Part shown: positions 26,513 through 36,500 of the stretch, piece by piece | How the letters are laid out: each line of letters begins with the position of its first letter | Numbering within the stretch: position 1 is the stretch's first letter | Assembly (NCBI GenBank): GCA_910579975.1 | Contig: CAJTWU010000006.1 | Location: forward strand, 8,355-72,354 | Length of the DNA: 64,000 bases | DNA from: an uncultured Vampirovibrio sp. | GTDB taxonomy: Bacteria; Cyanobacteriota; Vampirovibrionia; Gastranaerophilales; Gastranaerophilaceae | Reading direction: 5' to 3' | Program-made: the position numbers and the translations under genes | Notes under the pieces: model-generated | Databases searched by the model: none | Seen by the model: only the letters and a program-made list of their open reading frames with translations | Told to the model about the DNA's origin: nothing

Positions 26513-27979
26513 ATGTACTCAAAAAAAATGCAGTATGTTATAAAATCAGTTCCTACAGAGGATAAGCAAGCTTTAGAAGACTTACTTAATCAAATGTCTG
26601 ATGAGGGTTGGGATTTATATACAATGCACGAAATCGAGACTGATAAATCTATTGATTTCAACTGCATTTTTATGCGTGAAAAACAGGAAGATGATAAAAC
26701 GGATTTAGATGATATTGTTAATATCACAAATTTCAAATATCGTATGGAGAAAATGCTTGCTGCACCTACAAGTCCTTATGAGTCTTGTAAAGAAATTCAA
26801 TTAAAAATTACTAATCAAAAAGATAGAATTAAACGTATTAAATCACAATTAGAGAGTGATAATTTATCAATAGATGACAAGAACAGATTAAATAATCAAA
26901 TGTCTGATGAATTGAAACAGCTTGAAGCTTTAAAACAGGCACTTGTTAACGAAATCTCACCGGATAGTATGTATACATCTATAAAGGAAGAGAAATTTAC
27001 AATCAATCTTTCTGAAGAAATTTTAGATTTGGTTTCTCTGGATTATAGTGATAATTTGCTTGCACAAACTGTTAAAATCAGGCAGGATTTAACTGAAAGG
27101 TTAGGGTATGTAATTCCACATATTCATTTCCATAGCAGTGATGATTTAGGTGCAAATGAATTTTGTATTAAAATTCACGATGTGGAAGTATTTAGAACAG
27201 TTGTTTTTCCTGAACACATTGTATTTTTTAAAGATGAACTAAAAGGTTATAAGGTAACAGATGATGACTTTATTGTAACCGATGCGATTACAGGAAGAAA
27301 GTCTGTTTGGATACCAAGAGATAGAGTAAGAGATTTCTGGATAAAAGGTTTGAGTGCTTCGGAGTATATTGCTAAGGCTATAGAATATATTTCAATTAAA
27401 GAAGTTTCGGATATTATGGATTATAACGATGTTAATAAGTATGTTGAGATTGTTTTGGAGAAAAATTCATTTTTAGTTGATAATATTATTCCAGATTTCT
27501 TGACTGCAGCAGATTTAAAGTATCTTTTGACTTGTTTAATACGTGAAAAAGTTTCCATTAAGAATATTGTTTATTTGTTTGAAAAAATCAATGATTACGC
27601 AAATGAACCTACCAAAGAAGATTTACTTGATAAGGTCAGATTGGCGTTTTCAAAACTTATAATAAAAGATTTGGCTCAAGATGGCGAGCTAAAGGTAATG
27701 GAATTGTCTGATGAAACTGCAGAAATGGTTTCAGGATTTTTTGAAGAAGATGAGGGTGAGTCAATTATTAGAATTGATGCTGCTGATGTAAATAAAATTG
27801 CTTCTAATATTAATAAAATGGTGAAATCAAAAAAATTAGATAATCCGATTTTAGCAGTGCCAATGGATTTGCGACACATGATTTTTGTTATTCTTTCTGA
27901 ATTTGTACCAAATATTACGGTTTTAGCAAATGAAGAATTAGTTTGTGATTATAATATTAAATTTATTGGAAAAGTTTAA
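26513..27979 (+). CDS. Soluble FlhA/SctV C-domain-like (FHIPEP-like) protein
   Basis: A 488-residue protein with no membrane segment. Residues 1-60 look like a DUF4177-type alpha/beta unit (DEGWDLYTMHEIE). A coiled coil covers about 85-140. From about residue 160 to the end it follows the cytoplasmic domain of FlhA. IRQDLTERLGYVIPHIHF aligns with FlhA IRKKFAQDMGFLPPVVHI. LREKVSIKNI-like LIREKVSIKNIVYLFEKI matches LLAEKVPIRDMRTIIETL. The end ILAVPMDLRHMIFVILSEF, then NITVLANEEL, matches the FlhA C-terminus. FlhA/SctV normally has eight N-terminal helices; here they are absent. Export-gate function is therefore unlikely; a scaffold in the following AAA/radical-SAM operon is inferred. Confidence 0.7.
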   Translation: MYSKKMQYVIKSVPTEDKQALEDLLNQMSDEGWDLYTMHEIETDKSIDFNCIFMREKQEDDKTDLDDIVNITNFKYRMEKMLAAPTSPYESCKEIQLKITNQKDRIKRIKSQLESDNLSIDDKNRLNNQMSDELKQLEALKQALVNEISPDSMYTSIKEEKFTINLSEEILDLVSLDYSDNLLAQTVKIRQDLTERLGYVIPHIHFHSSDDLGANEFCIKIHDVEVFRTVVFPEHIVFFKDELKGYKVTDDDFIVTDAITGRKSVWIPRDRVRDFWIKGLSASEYIAKAIEYISIKEVSDIMDYNDVNKYVEIVLEKNSFLVDNIIPDFLTAADLKYLLTCLIREKVSIKNIVYLFEKINDYANEPTKEDLLDKVRLAFSKLIIKDLAQDGELKVMELSDETAEMVSGFFEEDEGESIIRIDAADVNKIASNINKMVKSKKLDNPILAVPMDLRHMIFVILSEFVPNITVLANEELVCDYNIKFIGKV

Positions 27980-27984
27980 ACCTA

Positions 27985-28860
27985 ATGATAACGATATTTT
28001 TTATTATTGTAAGTATTACTATATTAGTTATACGTGATAGTAATGATTATAACTGGGTTAATAATCCTTTGCCGCAAAGCAATTACGACTCAGATTCTCC
28101 AAGAGAATTTTCTCAAGATCCTCTTTTAGGAGCTTTTTTTCTTTTGGTAGTTATTGCATTTTTAATAAGTCCTATATTAGGAGTGATTGGTGTGCTTATT
28201 ACATTGAAGTGGTATCGTTCTATAAAAATAAAAGTACAAGGAAAAGATAAAGATGCAACTAAAAGACGCAAAGAGGCTTTATTACGCGCAAAAGTTTTCT
28301 TGCTTCCTTATAAAGATATATGGAGAAATTTGACCCTATCTAATAAATATTGTTCATTGAAATTACGACTGGATGGTACAACAATTATAGGTACAGAGAA
28401 AAAACATGACCCATATCAGCCATATAGAACATTCAAGATAATAAGTTCACATGTTTTAGATATAAATGAACTTTGGAATGTATTTTGTATGCATTTTTCT
28501 TATAACAAATCTTACCAAGGTTTGCTTGAAGATTGTAATACATTTAAAGCTTCAATTTATGAGGATATTATAACACCCCGTATTCCTCAAGATAACAAGG
28601 TAAAACTGGAACCAAAAATTGATATTAATAATTGTTCGGAGGCTGAGTTAACCTCACTGCCCGGGGTTAGTATTGTAATTTCAAAGAAAATAATTAAGAA
28701 ACGGGAAGAAATTGGCGGTTTTAAGAATGTTGAAGACTTTTTACTTTTTGTTAATCTCAAGCCAAATGTTTCAAAGCAATTAGAATCGAAAATTTGTGTT
28801 AACAAAATGAAAGGTTCATTGAAGATTACGCGTAGTGCAGAGCGGCAAATAGACTTATGA
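27985..28860 (+). CDS. Membrane protein with C-terminal helix-hairpin-helix
   Basis: A 291-residue protein with an N-terminal hydrophobic stretch (residues 2-16) and a second around 44-72 (LLGAFFLLVVIAFLISPIL..). A basic cytosolic region follows. The C-terminal DINNCSEAELTSLPGVS.., continuing to GGFKNVEDFLLF (about residues 212-255), is a ComEA-like helix-hairpin-helix pair. Such motifs bind DNA or act as protein adaptors. Starts 5 bases after the FlhA-like gene and overlaps the radical-SAM gene by 4 (ATGA). Confidence 0.65.
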   Translation: MITIFFIIVSITILVIRDSNDYNWVNNPLPQSNYDSDSPREFSQDPLLGAFFLLVVIAFLISPILGVIGVLITLKWYRSIKIKVQGKDKDATKRRKEALLRAKVFLLPYKDIWRNLTLSNKYCSLKLRLDGTTIIGTEKKHDPYQPYRTFKIISSHVLDINELWNVFCMHFSYNKSYQGLLEDCNTFKASIYEDIITPRIPQDNKVKLEPKIDINNCSEAELTSLPGVSIVISKKIIKKREEIGGFKNVEDFLLFVNLKPNVSKQLESKICVNKMKGSLKITRSAERQIDL

Positions 28861-29450
28861 AGCTTAGAGTTTTTAATATTTTAAAAAATACTAAAGTTGA
28901 GGGTCCTGGAAATCGTTACTGTATATGGGTACAAGGGTGTTCTCATCACTGTAAAGGCTGTCAGGCGGTGCATACATGGTCTCATAAAGGCGGGACTCTT
29001 TTAGGGGTAAATGATATTATTGATGATATTTTTAAACAAAAAAATATTGAAGGCGTTACTTTTTTGGGGGGAGAACCTTTTGAGCAGGCAGAAGCACTGG
29101 GAGAGATTGCAGAAGCTTGCCACAAATCCGATTTAAGCGTGTTGTGTTTTACAGGCGGTTATTTGGAGAAACTTCAACTTGAAGAAAAAAACAAAAAATT
29201 ATTAGATAATATTGATTTATTAATTGACGGGCCGTTTGAAATTGATAAACTTGATTATTCACGTCCTTGGTGCGGTTCAGCTAATCAAAGATATCACTTT
29301 TTGTCAGATAGGTATAACGAAGAGATTTTTACTAAATACCATAACAAAGTTGAGATAAATATCTCAAATAACGGACAGGTGTTTATGAACGGGATGGGCG
29401 ATTTTGATGAAATTCTTACTAAGTTTGGATTGCAGAAAGTTAGTGAATAA
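28857..29450 (+). CDS. Radical-SAM activase-like 4Fe-4S protein (NrdG/PflA type)
   Basis: A 197-residue protein of the glycyl-radical activase size class. GCSHHCKGC (residues 29-37) gives the CX3CX2C cluster that binds 4Fe-4S and SAM. TFLGGEPFEQAEAL (about residue 68) is the GGE motif, with LLIDGPFEIDKL near 124. The sequence resembles anaerobic ribonucleotide reductase activating proteins, but no nrdD or glycyl-radical enzyme is adjacent. Its neighbours are the Ycf46-like AAA/DUF1257/DUF2997 genes. It may modify or sense within that module; this is inference. Confidence 0.82.
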   Translation: MKLRVFNILKNTKVEGPGNRYCIWVQGCSHHCKGCQAVHTWSHKGGTLLGVNDIIDDIFKQKNIEGVTFLGGEPFEQAEALGEIAEACHKSDLSVLCFTGGYLEKLQLEEKNKKLLDNIDLLIDGPFEIDKLDYSRPWCGSANQRYHFLSDRYNEEIFTKYHNKVEINISNNGQVFMNGMGDFDEILTKFGLQKVSE

Positions 29451-29486
29451 ATACTTCATAAAATTGATTTAGCCGGCATAAAATAA

Positions 29487-29495
29487 TGCTATACT
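29487..29495 (+). promoter_or_regulatory. Possible internal promoter (extended -10)
   Basis: TGC-TATACT in the 76-base gap before the AAA ATPase gene. A GAGG ribosome binding site lies downstream, so this promoter would give a normal leader and allow the AAA-DUF1257-DUF2997 genes to be transcribed on their own. Confidence 0.4.
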
Positions 29496-29526
29496 CATTA
29501 TTAATTACTACAATGAGGTATTTTTT

Positions 29527-31140
29527 ATGAGCAATTACAATTTAGCAAATCTAATTAGGGCTAGATTTCCTATTATATACATCACTTCTTTTGAAGAGGA
29601 TAGAGCAACAAAATACATTAAATCAATTGTTACAAGCGAAAAGCTTGTTAAATATCCGAGGGAAGTTTTTACTTGGACTCAAACCGCGGGCTTACTTAAT
29701 ATAACAACTAAAAAAGCTGTATCTGATACAACTTGTCCTTGTAAAATGCTTGAATATATAAGAAAGCATGATAAAGACTCTGTTTTTATTTTATATGATT
29801 TCCACGTAAATTTTGGGGTAAAAAACAGAACTCCTGATTATAATGTGATTAGAAAAATTCGAGATATTATTCCAGATTTAAAACTAGGTGCTGTAAGAAA
29901 AACCATTTTTTTCGTATCACCAGAGCTTATTATACCAGAGTCTTTACAGAAAGAAATTACAATTTTTGACTTTCCTCTTCCAACTTTAAAAGAGATTAGA
30001 GCTAAATTTGATAGTATGCTTGCACAAAACAAAAATGTCAAAGCAGAGCTTTCTGAAGATGAGAAGGATAAATTATGTAAGGCTGCTCTTGGCTTAACCT
30101 TACAGGAAGCAGAATCTGCATTTGCTCTTGCAATGGTGAATGACGGTTCTATGGATATGAAGGATTTACCGATTATTTTAGAAGAAAAAGTTCAGGTTAT
30201 TAAGAAAACAGGTATTTTGGAATTCATCAAATCAGAATACACAATTAAAGATATCGGTGGTTTGGATAACCTTAAAAAATGGCTTCTTAAACGTAATAAT
30301 TCCTGGTCTGAACAAGCTAAGAGATATTGTATTCCTGCTCCAAAAGGAGTTCTTGTTACAGGGGTTCCCGGATGTGGTAAGAGTTTAACTGCAAAAGCTA
30401 TGAGTACAATTTGGCAATTACCTTTGCTTAAGCTTGATTTTGGTAAAGTATTTTCAGGACTTGTTGGAAGTTCAGAAGAAAATATGAGAAGAGCTCTTGC
30501 TACAGCAGAAGCGGTCGCACCTTCAATTTTATGGATCGATGAAATTGAAAAAGGTTTGAGCGGACTTGGTTCAAATGGAGATAGCGGTGTTTCATCAAGA
30601 ATATTTGGTCAATTCTTAACCTGGATGCAAGAAAAAGAAGCTCCGGTATTTGTTATTGCAACTGCTAATAACATAAGCAATTTACCACCTGAACTATTAA
30701 GAAAAGGTCGTTTCGATGAAATTTTCTTTGTTGATTTGCCAACAGTTGCAGAAAGAAAAGAAATCTTTAAACTTCACCTTGAAAAACGTCTTAAGGATAA
30801 AGAGGTAGCAAGTGAAGTTTCAGAAATTAAAGATTTGTGTTCAAACCTTGCACAAATGACTGAAGGTTTTATCGGTTCTGAAATTGAACAGGTTGTTGTG
30901 TCTGCCCTTTGTGATGCTTTCTTTGAAAATAGACCACTTAAGTTTGAAGATTTAGTTAAGAATATTCAAACAACGGTTCCTCTTTCAATGACTCAAAGAG
31001 AACAAATTCTTGCACTTCGCGCTTGGGCTAATGTTAGAGCTGTAAGTGCAGCAAAAACATCTAACTTAAAGTCATACTCAAAAGAATTTGATACTGAAAA
31101 TGTTTCAACAAGTCGCGGCGGTAGAACACTGGACTTTTAA
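29527..31140 (+). CDS. AAA+ ATPase, Ycf46-like
   Basis: A 537-residue AAA ATPase. The N-terminal 230 residues ([20 protein letters not shown]) match the region preceding the AAA core in cyanobacterial/plastid Ycf46. The core has Walker A GVPGCGKS (about residue 279), Walker [12 protein letters not shown] near 336, sensor 1 VIATANN near 377 and an arginine-finger segment [10 protein letters not shown] near 390. Ycf46 function is not firmly known; a link with CO2 or bicarbonate uptake has been proposed in cyanobacteria. Here it is paired with DUF1257 and DUF2997 genes. Confidence 0.85.
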   Translation: MSNYNLANLIRARFPIIYITSFEEDRATKYIKSIVTSEKLVKYPREVFTWTQTAGLLNITTKKAVSDTTCPCKMLEYIRKHDKDSVFILYDFHVNFGVKNRTPDYNVIRKIRDIIPDLKLGAVRKTIFFVSPELIIPESLQKEITIFDFPLPTLKEIRAKFDSMLAQNKNVKAELSEDEKDKLCKAALGLTLQEAESAFALAMVNDGSMDMKDLPIILEEKVQVIKKTGILEFIKSEYTIKDIGGLDNLKKWLLKRNNSWSEQAKRYCIPAPKGVLVTGVPGCGKSLTAKAMSTIWQLPLLKLDFGKVFSGLVGSSEENMRRALATAEAVAPSILWIDEIEKGLSGLGSNGDSGVSSRIFGQFLTWMQEKEAPVFVIATANNISNLPPELLRKGRFDEIFFVDLPTVAERKEIFKLHLEKRLKDKEVASEVSEIKDLCSNLAQMTEGFIGSEIEQVVVSALCDAFFENRPLKFEDLVKNIQTTVPLSMTQREQILALRAWANVRAVSAAKTSNLKSYSKEFDTENVSTSRGGRTLDF

Positions 31141-31155
31141 TATAGGAGAAAAATT

Positions 31156-31665
31156 ATGTCTTGTACGGTTATTGCAGTTCCATTCTTGTTATATCAAGCT
31201 ATAGGTGTAGTTATTGCAGCTTCGGCTGTTACTTCTATTGCATCAAATCAAGAAACAGTTGCTGATGAAGTATGTGAAGATGTTCATGTGATTACTGCAA
31301 AACATTTTATGGAGAAGAGCTTTGAAACGGTTTTTATGGATAAAGATGTTTTAATTAAAACACTTGAAGAACATGGTGTAGTAAATATTAAAGATGAATA
31401 TGGAAAAATTAGTGGTCAAGTTGACAGCTATACTTTATCTTTTGAAAAAGAAGCTGAAAATAAACCCTATTCTCTGATGATTACTTGTCTTAGTACTGAT
31501 AATGCAGAAGAAAAAGTAAATGATTTAAATAGTGAATACGCTTTAAATGTTCAGGAAGAAGCATATTTAAGCATTGTCAATAAACTCAAAGATAATAATA
31601 TGGAGGTTGAGGAAGAGGAAGTCCTTGACGATAATACTATAGTCTTGACGGTAAATATAGATTAA
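31156..31665 (+). CDS. DUF1257 (Ycf35-like) protein
   Basis: A 169-residue protein 15 bases after the AAA gene. Residues 1-26 are hydrophobic (FLLYQAIGVVIAASAVTSI), possibly a membrane anchor not usual for the family. The remainder follows the DUF1257/Ycf35 layout. This is VLIKTLEEHGVVNIK near 65, a strand segment, then LNSEYALNVQEEAYLSIVNK near 123 and a beta-rich acidic end. Function unknown; assignment rests on pattern and on the typical neighbour DUF2997. Confidence 0.65.
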   Translation: MSCTVIAVPFLLYQAIGVVIAASAVTSIASNQETVADEVCEDVHVITAKHFMEKSFETVFMDKDVLIKTLEEHGVVNIKDEYGKISGQVDSYTLSFEKEAENKPYSLMITCLSTDNAEEKVNDLNSEYALNVQEEAYLSIVNKLKDNNMEVEEEEVLDDNTIVLTVNID

Positions 31666-31675
31666 GGAGTTTAAT

Positions 31676-31891
31676 ATGGGCGATAAGAAATTGAAAATAA
31701 AATTATTACCAAATGGTGAAATAGTAATGCAGACTCAAGGTGTTAAAGGTAAAAAATGCCTTGATTATATTGATGTTTTGAAAAAACTTGTTAATGTAAA
31801 TATTACTGATACACAGCTTTCTCAAGAGTATTATGAAACAGAGCTGGAAGTAAGTAATACAGAAAATCAGGAAATAAGAAATGAATGGTAA
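31676..31891 (+). CDS. DUF2997 family small protein
   Basis: A 71-residue protein. The N-terminal part KIKLLPNGEIVMQTQGVKG followed by KKCLDYI matches DUF2997, whose members read as strand-strand-GVKG-K.C-helix. DUF2997 and DUF1257 genes are commonly adjacent, often with a ferredoxin or 4Fe-4S protein and an AAA ATPase. Function is not known. Good AAGGAG before the ATG; probably the last gene of the operon, as no obvious terminator hairpin follows. Confidence 0.7.
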   Translation: MGDKKLKIKLLPNGEIVMQTQGVKGKKCLDYIDVLKKLVNVNITDTQLSQEYYETELEVSNTENQEIRNEW

Positions 31892-32001
31892 TAAAAAAGC
31901 GGGCTGAGTTCAACCAACTTAAACCTCCTTGTAATTTGTTCCAAAGATTGCTTTGGAGTTTCAAAATAGTCTTGTAGTTTTGACAAAATAGCAGCCGTCC
32001 C
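31867..32001 (-). other. Unexplained open stretch, possible gene remnant
   Basis: The gap between the DUF2997 gene and the next minus-strand gene reads on the minus strand as a 44-codon open frame with protein-like composition (ILSKLQDYFETPKQSLEQI) but no start codon at its head. Within it AAGGAGG stands six bases before a TTG that would give a 16-residue peptide. Nothing else is visible. It may be a decayed gene or mobile-element end. Confidence 0.25.
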
Positions 32002-32019
32002 TTATCTACGTGCGTAGCA

Positions 32020-33324
32020 CTAATCAGAGAATGTCTTGAATGTTGATTCGACATTGTCTTTGATAACTTTTTTGACTGCTTCCATTTCTGTTGATAAAGC
32101 ATTTTGTTCAGTATCAAGCTGTTTTAAACGTAATTCAAGTGTTCGGTCTTCCTGTTGAATGATTGAAGTTTTAGCGTTAATATCAGCAATAGTTTTTTCA
32201 TATTGTTGTACTTTATAACGATATTCATTCATTGCATCTTCATATGCTGCTTCGTCTGTAACGGTTTCAACATTTAAGGCATATACAACACTGTCATCAT
32301 CAAATTTTACGGATGTAAAACGACCGTTTCCATCTGTTTCTAATAATGCGTGGTTTGTTTCTTCAATTTTTGTTTTTATGTATGAAGCATTGTAATATGG
32401 TAATTTTTCTTGTGATTCTATGGGCTTTCCATATTCATCATAGGTCTGCATACTGTTGTATAAATCATATTCAGAGGCAAAATATGTTTTGCCATTCATC
32501 TGGAATGAATAAATTCCATATCCGGCATAATTGTTGTTATCATCAAAGTATTTTGCAAACTCTGTATCAGGCAAATCTTTAACAATTTGTTCAAGTTCAG
32601 CTTTTACGTCTTTCTCAAGCGGTAAAGTTAATTCAGTTAGTTCACAATTTCCAATGTAACCGGGTTTATATATAGTTGAGTAATCATTGTATTCACCTTT
32701 ATCCAAATCATCCTCAACCATAAAGTGCCATACACCGCTGCTATCTTGCCAACCATAAATAGCCTCTTCTGAAAGCAAGCCGTTTGCTATAGCTTTATCT
32801 TGAGCTGTGTCGAAATCTTGAAGAGCATTTTCAAGATCTTTGGTTTTTTCTAAACCGCTTACGGCATTGTAGGTTCTTGTTGTTCCATCATCAAGTGTAA
32901 CAACTGCAGTTTTACTAACAGGGTCAATAGATACTCCTGTAACATTAGGAGTAAGATTTTCTTTTACAACTTCACCTTTTGTTTGAACTTCCGGATTACT
33001 TAAGAGTTTTTGTCCTCCGGTATAGACATTTGTGTAGTAATAGTGATTTACGATATAGTTATAATTAGGATCTGCACTGGATAATTGCTGCCAGCTTTCT
33101 ATAACAGAATCATTGGTTCCATCTGAATATGAGTACTGTAATTCTGTATAATCGGTTGTTTTTGGTGCTGTTGGAACTTCTAAGCCCAAAAGCCTATTAA
33201 ATAAATTTGCACTTTGATTGGCAAGTGCAGTTCTTGCCTGGTTAATTTGCTGCCCTTCATATTCAGTATTAGTTTTGCGGGCTGTAAGTGCTAAATATCT
33301 TGCTTGTGAAGCTGCCATTCCCAT
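32020..33324 (-). CDS. Orphan protein with ASQARYL N-terminal motif
   Basis: A 434-residue protein of no known family. It starts MGMAASQARYLALTARK, chosen because CAGGAG lies 8 bases upstream; a longer frame to 33450 lacks one. The first 60 residues form an amphipathic Gln/Asn/Ala-rich helix (GQQINQARTALANQSANLF). Then come Tyr-rich extended segments and a C-terminal coiled coil (about residues 360-434). The helix at the extreme N-terminus and polar repeats resemble non-classically secreted proteins, but this is conjecture. Confidence 0.6.
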   Translation of the reverse strand: MGMAASQARYLALTARKTNTEYEGQQINQARTALANQSANLFNRLLGLEVPTAPKTTDYTELQYSYSDGTNDSVIESWQQLSSADPNYNYIVNHYYYTNVYTGGQKLLSNPEVQTKGEVVKENLTPNVTGVSIDPVSKTAVVTLDDGTTRTYNAVSGLEKTKDLENALQDFDTAQDKAIANGLLSEEAIYGWQDSSGVWHFMVEDDLDKGEYNDYSTIYKPGYIGNCELTELTLPLEKDVKAELEQIVKDLPDTEFAKYFDDNNNYAGYGIYSFQMNGKTYFASEYDLYNSMQTYDEYGKPIESQEKLPYYNASYIKTKIEETNHALLETDGNGRFTSVKFDDDSVVYALNVETVTDEAAYEDAMNEYRYKVQQYEKTIADINAKTSIIQQEDRTLELRLKQLDTEQNALSTEMEAVKKVIKDNVESTFKTFSD

Positions 33325-33508
33325 AGCGTAGTCTCCTGTTTTGTTAGGTTTTAATGGTTTTTTTGTAAAAGTCAACATGGATAACGACTCAGAAAAATAT
33401 TGCTTTAACTTATATTGCCTAATATCATCCGTTAATAGGATGTTACCCATTGTAAACTGTTTGACATGACTTTGCGTTTAGTGTCTAATTAAGTATGGGA
33501 GGGGATTA

Positions 33509-36500
33509 ATGTACATTAAGCAGCTGGAAGTTGATAACTTCAAGTCGTTTGCCAATAAAGTCGAAATACCAATGCTTAAAGGATTTACTACTATATCCGG
33601 ACCAAATGGTTCAGGTAAGAGTAATATTATTGATAGTATTCTTTTTGCACTTGGACTATCTACATCCAGAACCCTTCGTGCTGAAAAGCTATTTCATTTA
33701 ATTTCAACCTATAACAAAAGGAATGAAGCTTTTGTAAAAGTAACTTTTGGTGAAACCGAAGACGGCGATTTTTCTGTTGCAAGAAGGATTAGAAAATCTT
33801 CTCAAGGTTTTAACAGTATTTATTATTTGGATGATAAGATTGCTACTTTATCTGATATTCATGCCAAATTGGAAAAGTATAATATTACACCAAATAGCTA
33901 TAATGTTATGATGCAGGGTGATGTAATGTCTATCACTAACTGTACACCGGGTGAGCGCAGAAAAATTATTGATGAAATCGCCGGTGTTGCTGATTTTGAC
34001 CGCCGTATAGAACAGGCTATGGGTGAATTGGAGACTGTTGAAAAACGTGTTGTTAACTCTACTCTTATTTTGAATGAAGTTAATGTTAACCTTGAAAAAC
34101 TCAATGAAGAACGCGAAGTTGCATTGAAATATCAGAAATTAAAAGATGAAAAATCAGGCTTGGAAAGTCAGATTAACACTGTTAAATTCTTTGATTTGAA
34201 AAGAAATCTTGAAAAGGCTCATGAAAATATCTTAGAATTTACCAAAAAGAAAAAAGAAGAAGAGCTTAAGTCAAAGGATATTGACGAACGGTTAAAACTT
34301 ATTCGTGAAAAATACGAAGAGATTTCTAATACAATCAAAGAAAAAGGCGAAACCCACCAGCTTGAGCTTAAACAAAAAGCAGAAGAAATTAAGGGTTCTA
34401 TTGCTAGAAAAAATTCATCTATTGTATTTGCTGATAAACAAATACAAGATAATCTGAAAACTATTGAAAATACTAAAAACGGTATTGAAACTCAGCAAGG
34501 TAAAATTAAAGAATCAGAGCTAAAAATCTCAATGACTCAGGAAAATATCAAAGGGATTGAGGCTAATATTGAAGAACAGAAGAAAATTCTTCATAAAATT
34601 CTTGAAGATATGTCGGGATTGAATGAAACTGCTGAAAAGCATATTGAAAAGCGTAATAATTTAAGAAAAGAACTTGAAGCAGAACAAGACAAGGAAACTA
34701 AACTTATCCAAAAACAAGCTCCAATGGAAGCGGACTTATCCTCTAAAAAGAAACAGATTGAGGAAGCTAAAAATAAATTAGCAGAATTAGAAGCATTCAA
34801 AGCGAATTTCTCGGAAACAAAATCTTCCAAGGAATTAATGATAGAGCAGCTTGCCTCAGAACTTGATGATTTCAAAAATATCCTTAAAAGTACACTGGAT
34901 GAATATGATAAAACTAAAAATGAAATCACAGATATGGACTATGACCTTCAAGCAGCACGTAAGAAAATATATCAGCTTGAAGCAATTAAGAATGCAAATG
35001 AAGAAGCTAACCTTGGACGTGCGGTTGATACCGTTGTGAATGCTAATATAAGAGGTGTGCATGCACCTTTAATGAAATTAGGTCAGGTTGATGAAGAGTA
35101 TTCTACAGCAATGGAAATTGCTGTGGGCGGTAGAATGGCACATGTTGTTGTTGATGACGAACATGTTGCTTCTACTTGTATTGAGTTATTGAAGTCTTCA
35201 AATGCCGGACGTGCTACATTTGTTCCACTTAATAAAATCGTAAAATGTCCTAAAAGTTTGAATCTTCCAAAAGAAAAAGGGGTAATTGATTTTGCGATTA
35301 ATCTAATTGATTTTGAAGATGAATACTTAAATGCCTTCTACTACGCAGTGGGTGACACTCTTGTTGTAGAGGACCGTTCGGTTGCTAATAAACTTATCGG
35401 TAAATACAGAATGGTAACACTTTCTGGAGATTTGTTTGAAAAATCAGGTTCAATTACGGGTGGTGCTGTTCGTAAAACTGGTTTAAAGTTCGCTCAAAAT
35501 TCAGATAGTGAAATAGATACTTATAGAGCAAGACTTAAAGAAATGGAGTCTAAGTATTCTGCTCTTGTTTCAAAACGCTCATCTCTGGAAGCTAAGATGG
35601 AAGATATTAGAGGGCGTTATTCTTCTTCTACAACTGAATTCAATAAAGCGAAATTGGAATTAACAAATTTAGAAACAAGCTTTTCTAATACTCAGAAAAA
35701 TATTGACGAAAAATTAGAATTTTTGAAAATAACTGAACCTGAAGTTTCAAAAATTGAAAAAGAGTTAGATAAAATAGAAGAGCAGCATATTGAAATTTCA
35801 GAAAAAATGACAAATCTTCAAACTGAAATTAGCGAAGTTGAAAAGCTTATGAATGATGCTGATTTGAAGGATTTGAAAGAGAAAACTTCAGGAGTTGAAG
35901 CTGAAATCAAGCGTTATGAAAAAAACTTAGCTGATGCTAATAATGAAATAGAAGGTTTACATCAAAGAATTGATTTTATTAATACAACAATAAGAACTCA
36001 TAACGATACAATTGAAAGAACCCTCGGGGTAAATAAAGAGCTTGAGTTAGACAAAGCTAAATTTGCAGAAGAAATTAAAGGTTTGGAAAATGAGTTTGAA
36101 GTTCTTGATGTCCAGATTAAAGAAATTACTGAAAAATTAGGAGAACTTCTTAATCAACGAGATGCTATTAATAAAGATTTAGTTGATTTAGAGACTCAGA
36201 AAAACTTAAAACTTTCTGATATTGAAAAAATCGGAGAACAAATTGAGTCGTTTAAAGCTCGCCGTCGTGAACTCGAGCCGATGTTAGAAGAAACAAAGAA
36301 TATCTTGTCTGAAGCCGGAGTGAATATTTCGGAGTTAACTCCTGTTGAGATGTCAATTGATGAGATTACGGCACGTATTCAGAGATTACAGCGAAGAATG
36401 GATGAATTGGGTGCTGTAAATATGAGAGCTCTGGAAGATTATGATAAGGTTCTAGAACGTCAACAGGCATTGCAAAGACAAATAGAAACTTTAACGGATG

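Noticed and set aside
26513..28860. Flagellar or type III secretion operon
   Set aside because: Only one FlhA_C-like protein without membrane helices; no flhB, fliI, fliP/Q/R or other apparatus genes.
28857..29450. Naming the gene nrdG
   Set aside because: Sequence is compatible, but no nrdD is adjacent and activases of this size serve many systems.
31945..31985. GTTTCAAAATAGTC-like stretch reminiscent of a CRISPR repeat
   Set aside because: It occurs once only, with no second copy or spacer periodicity and no cas genes in the window.
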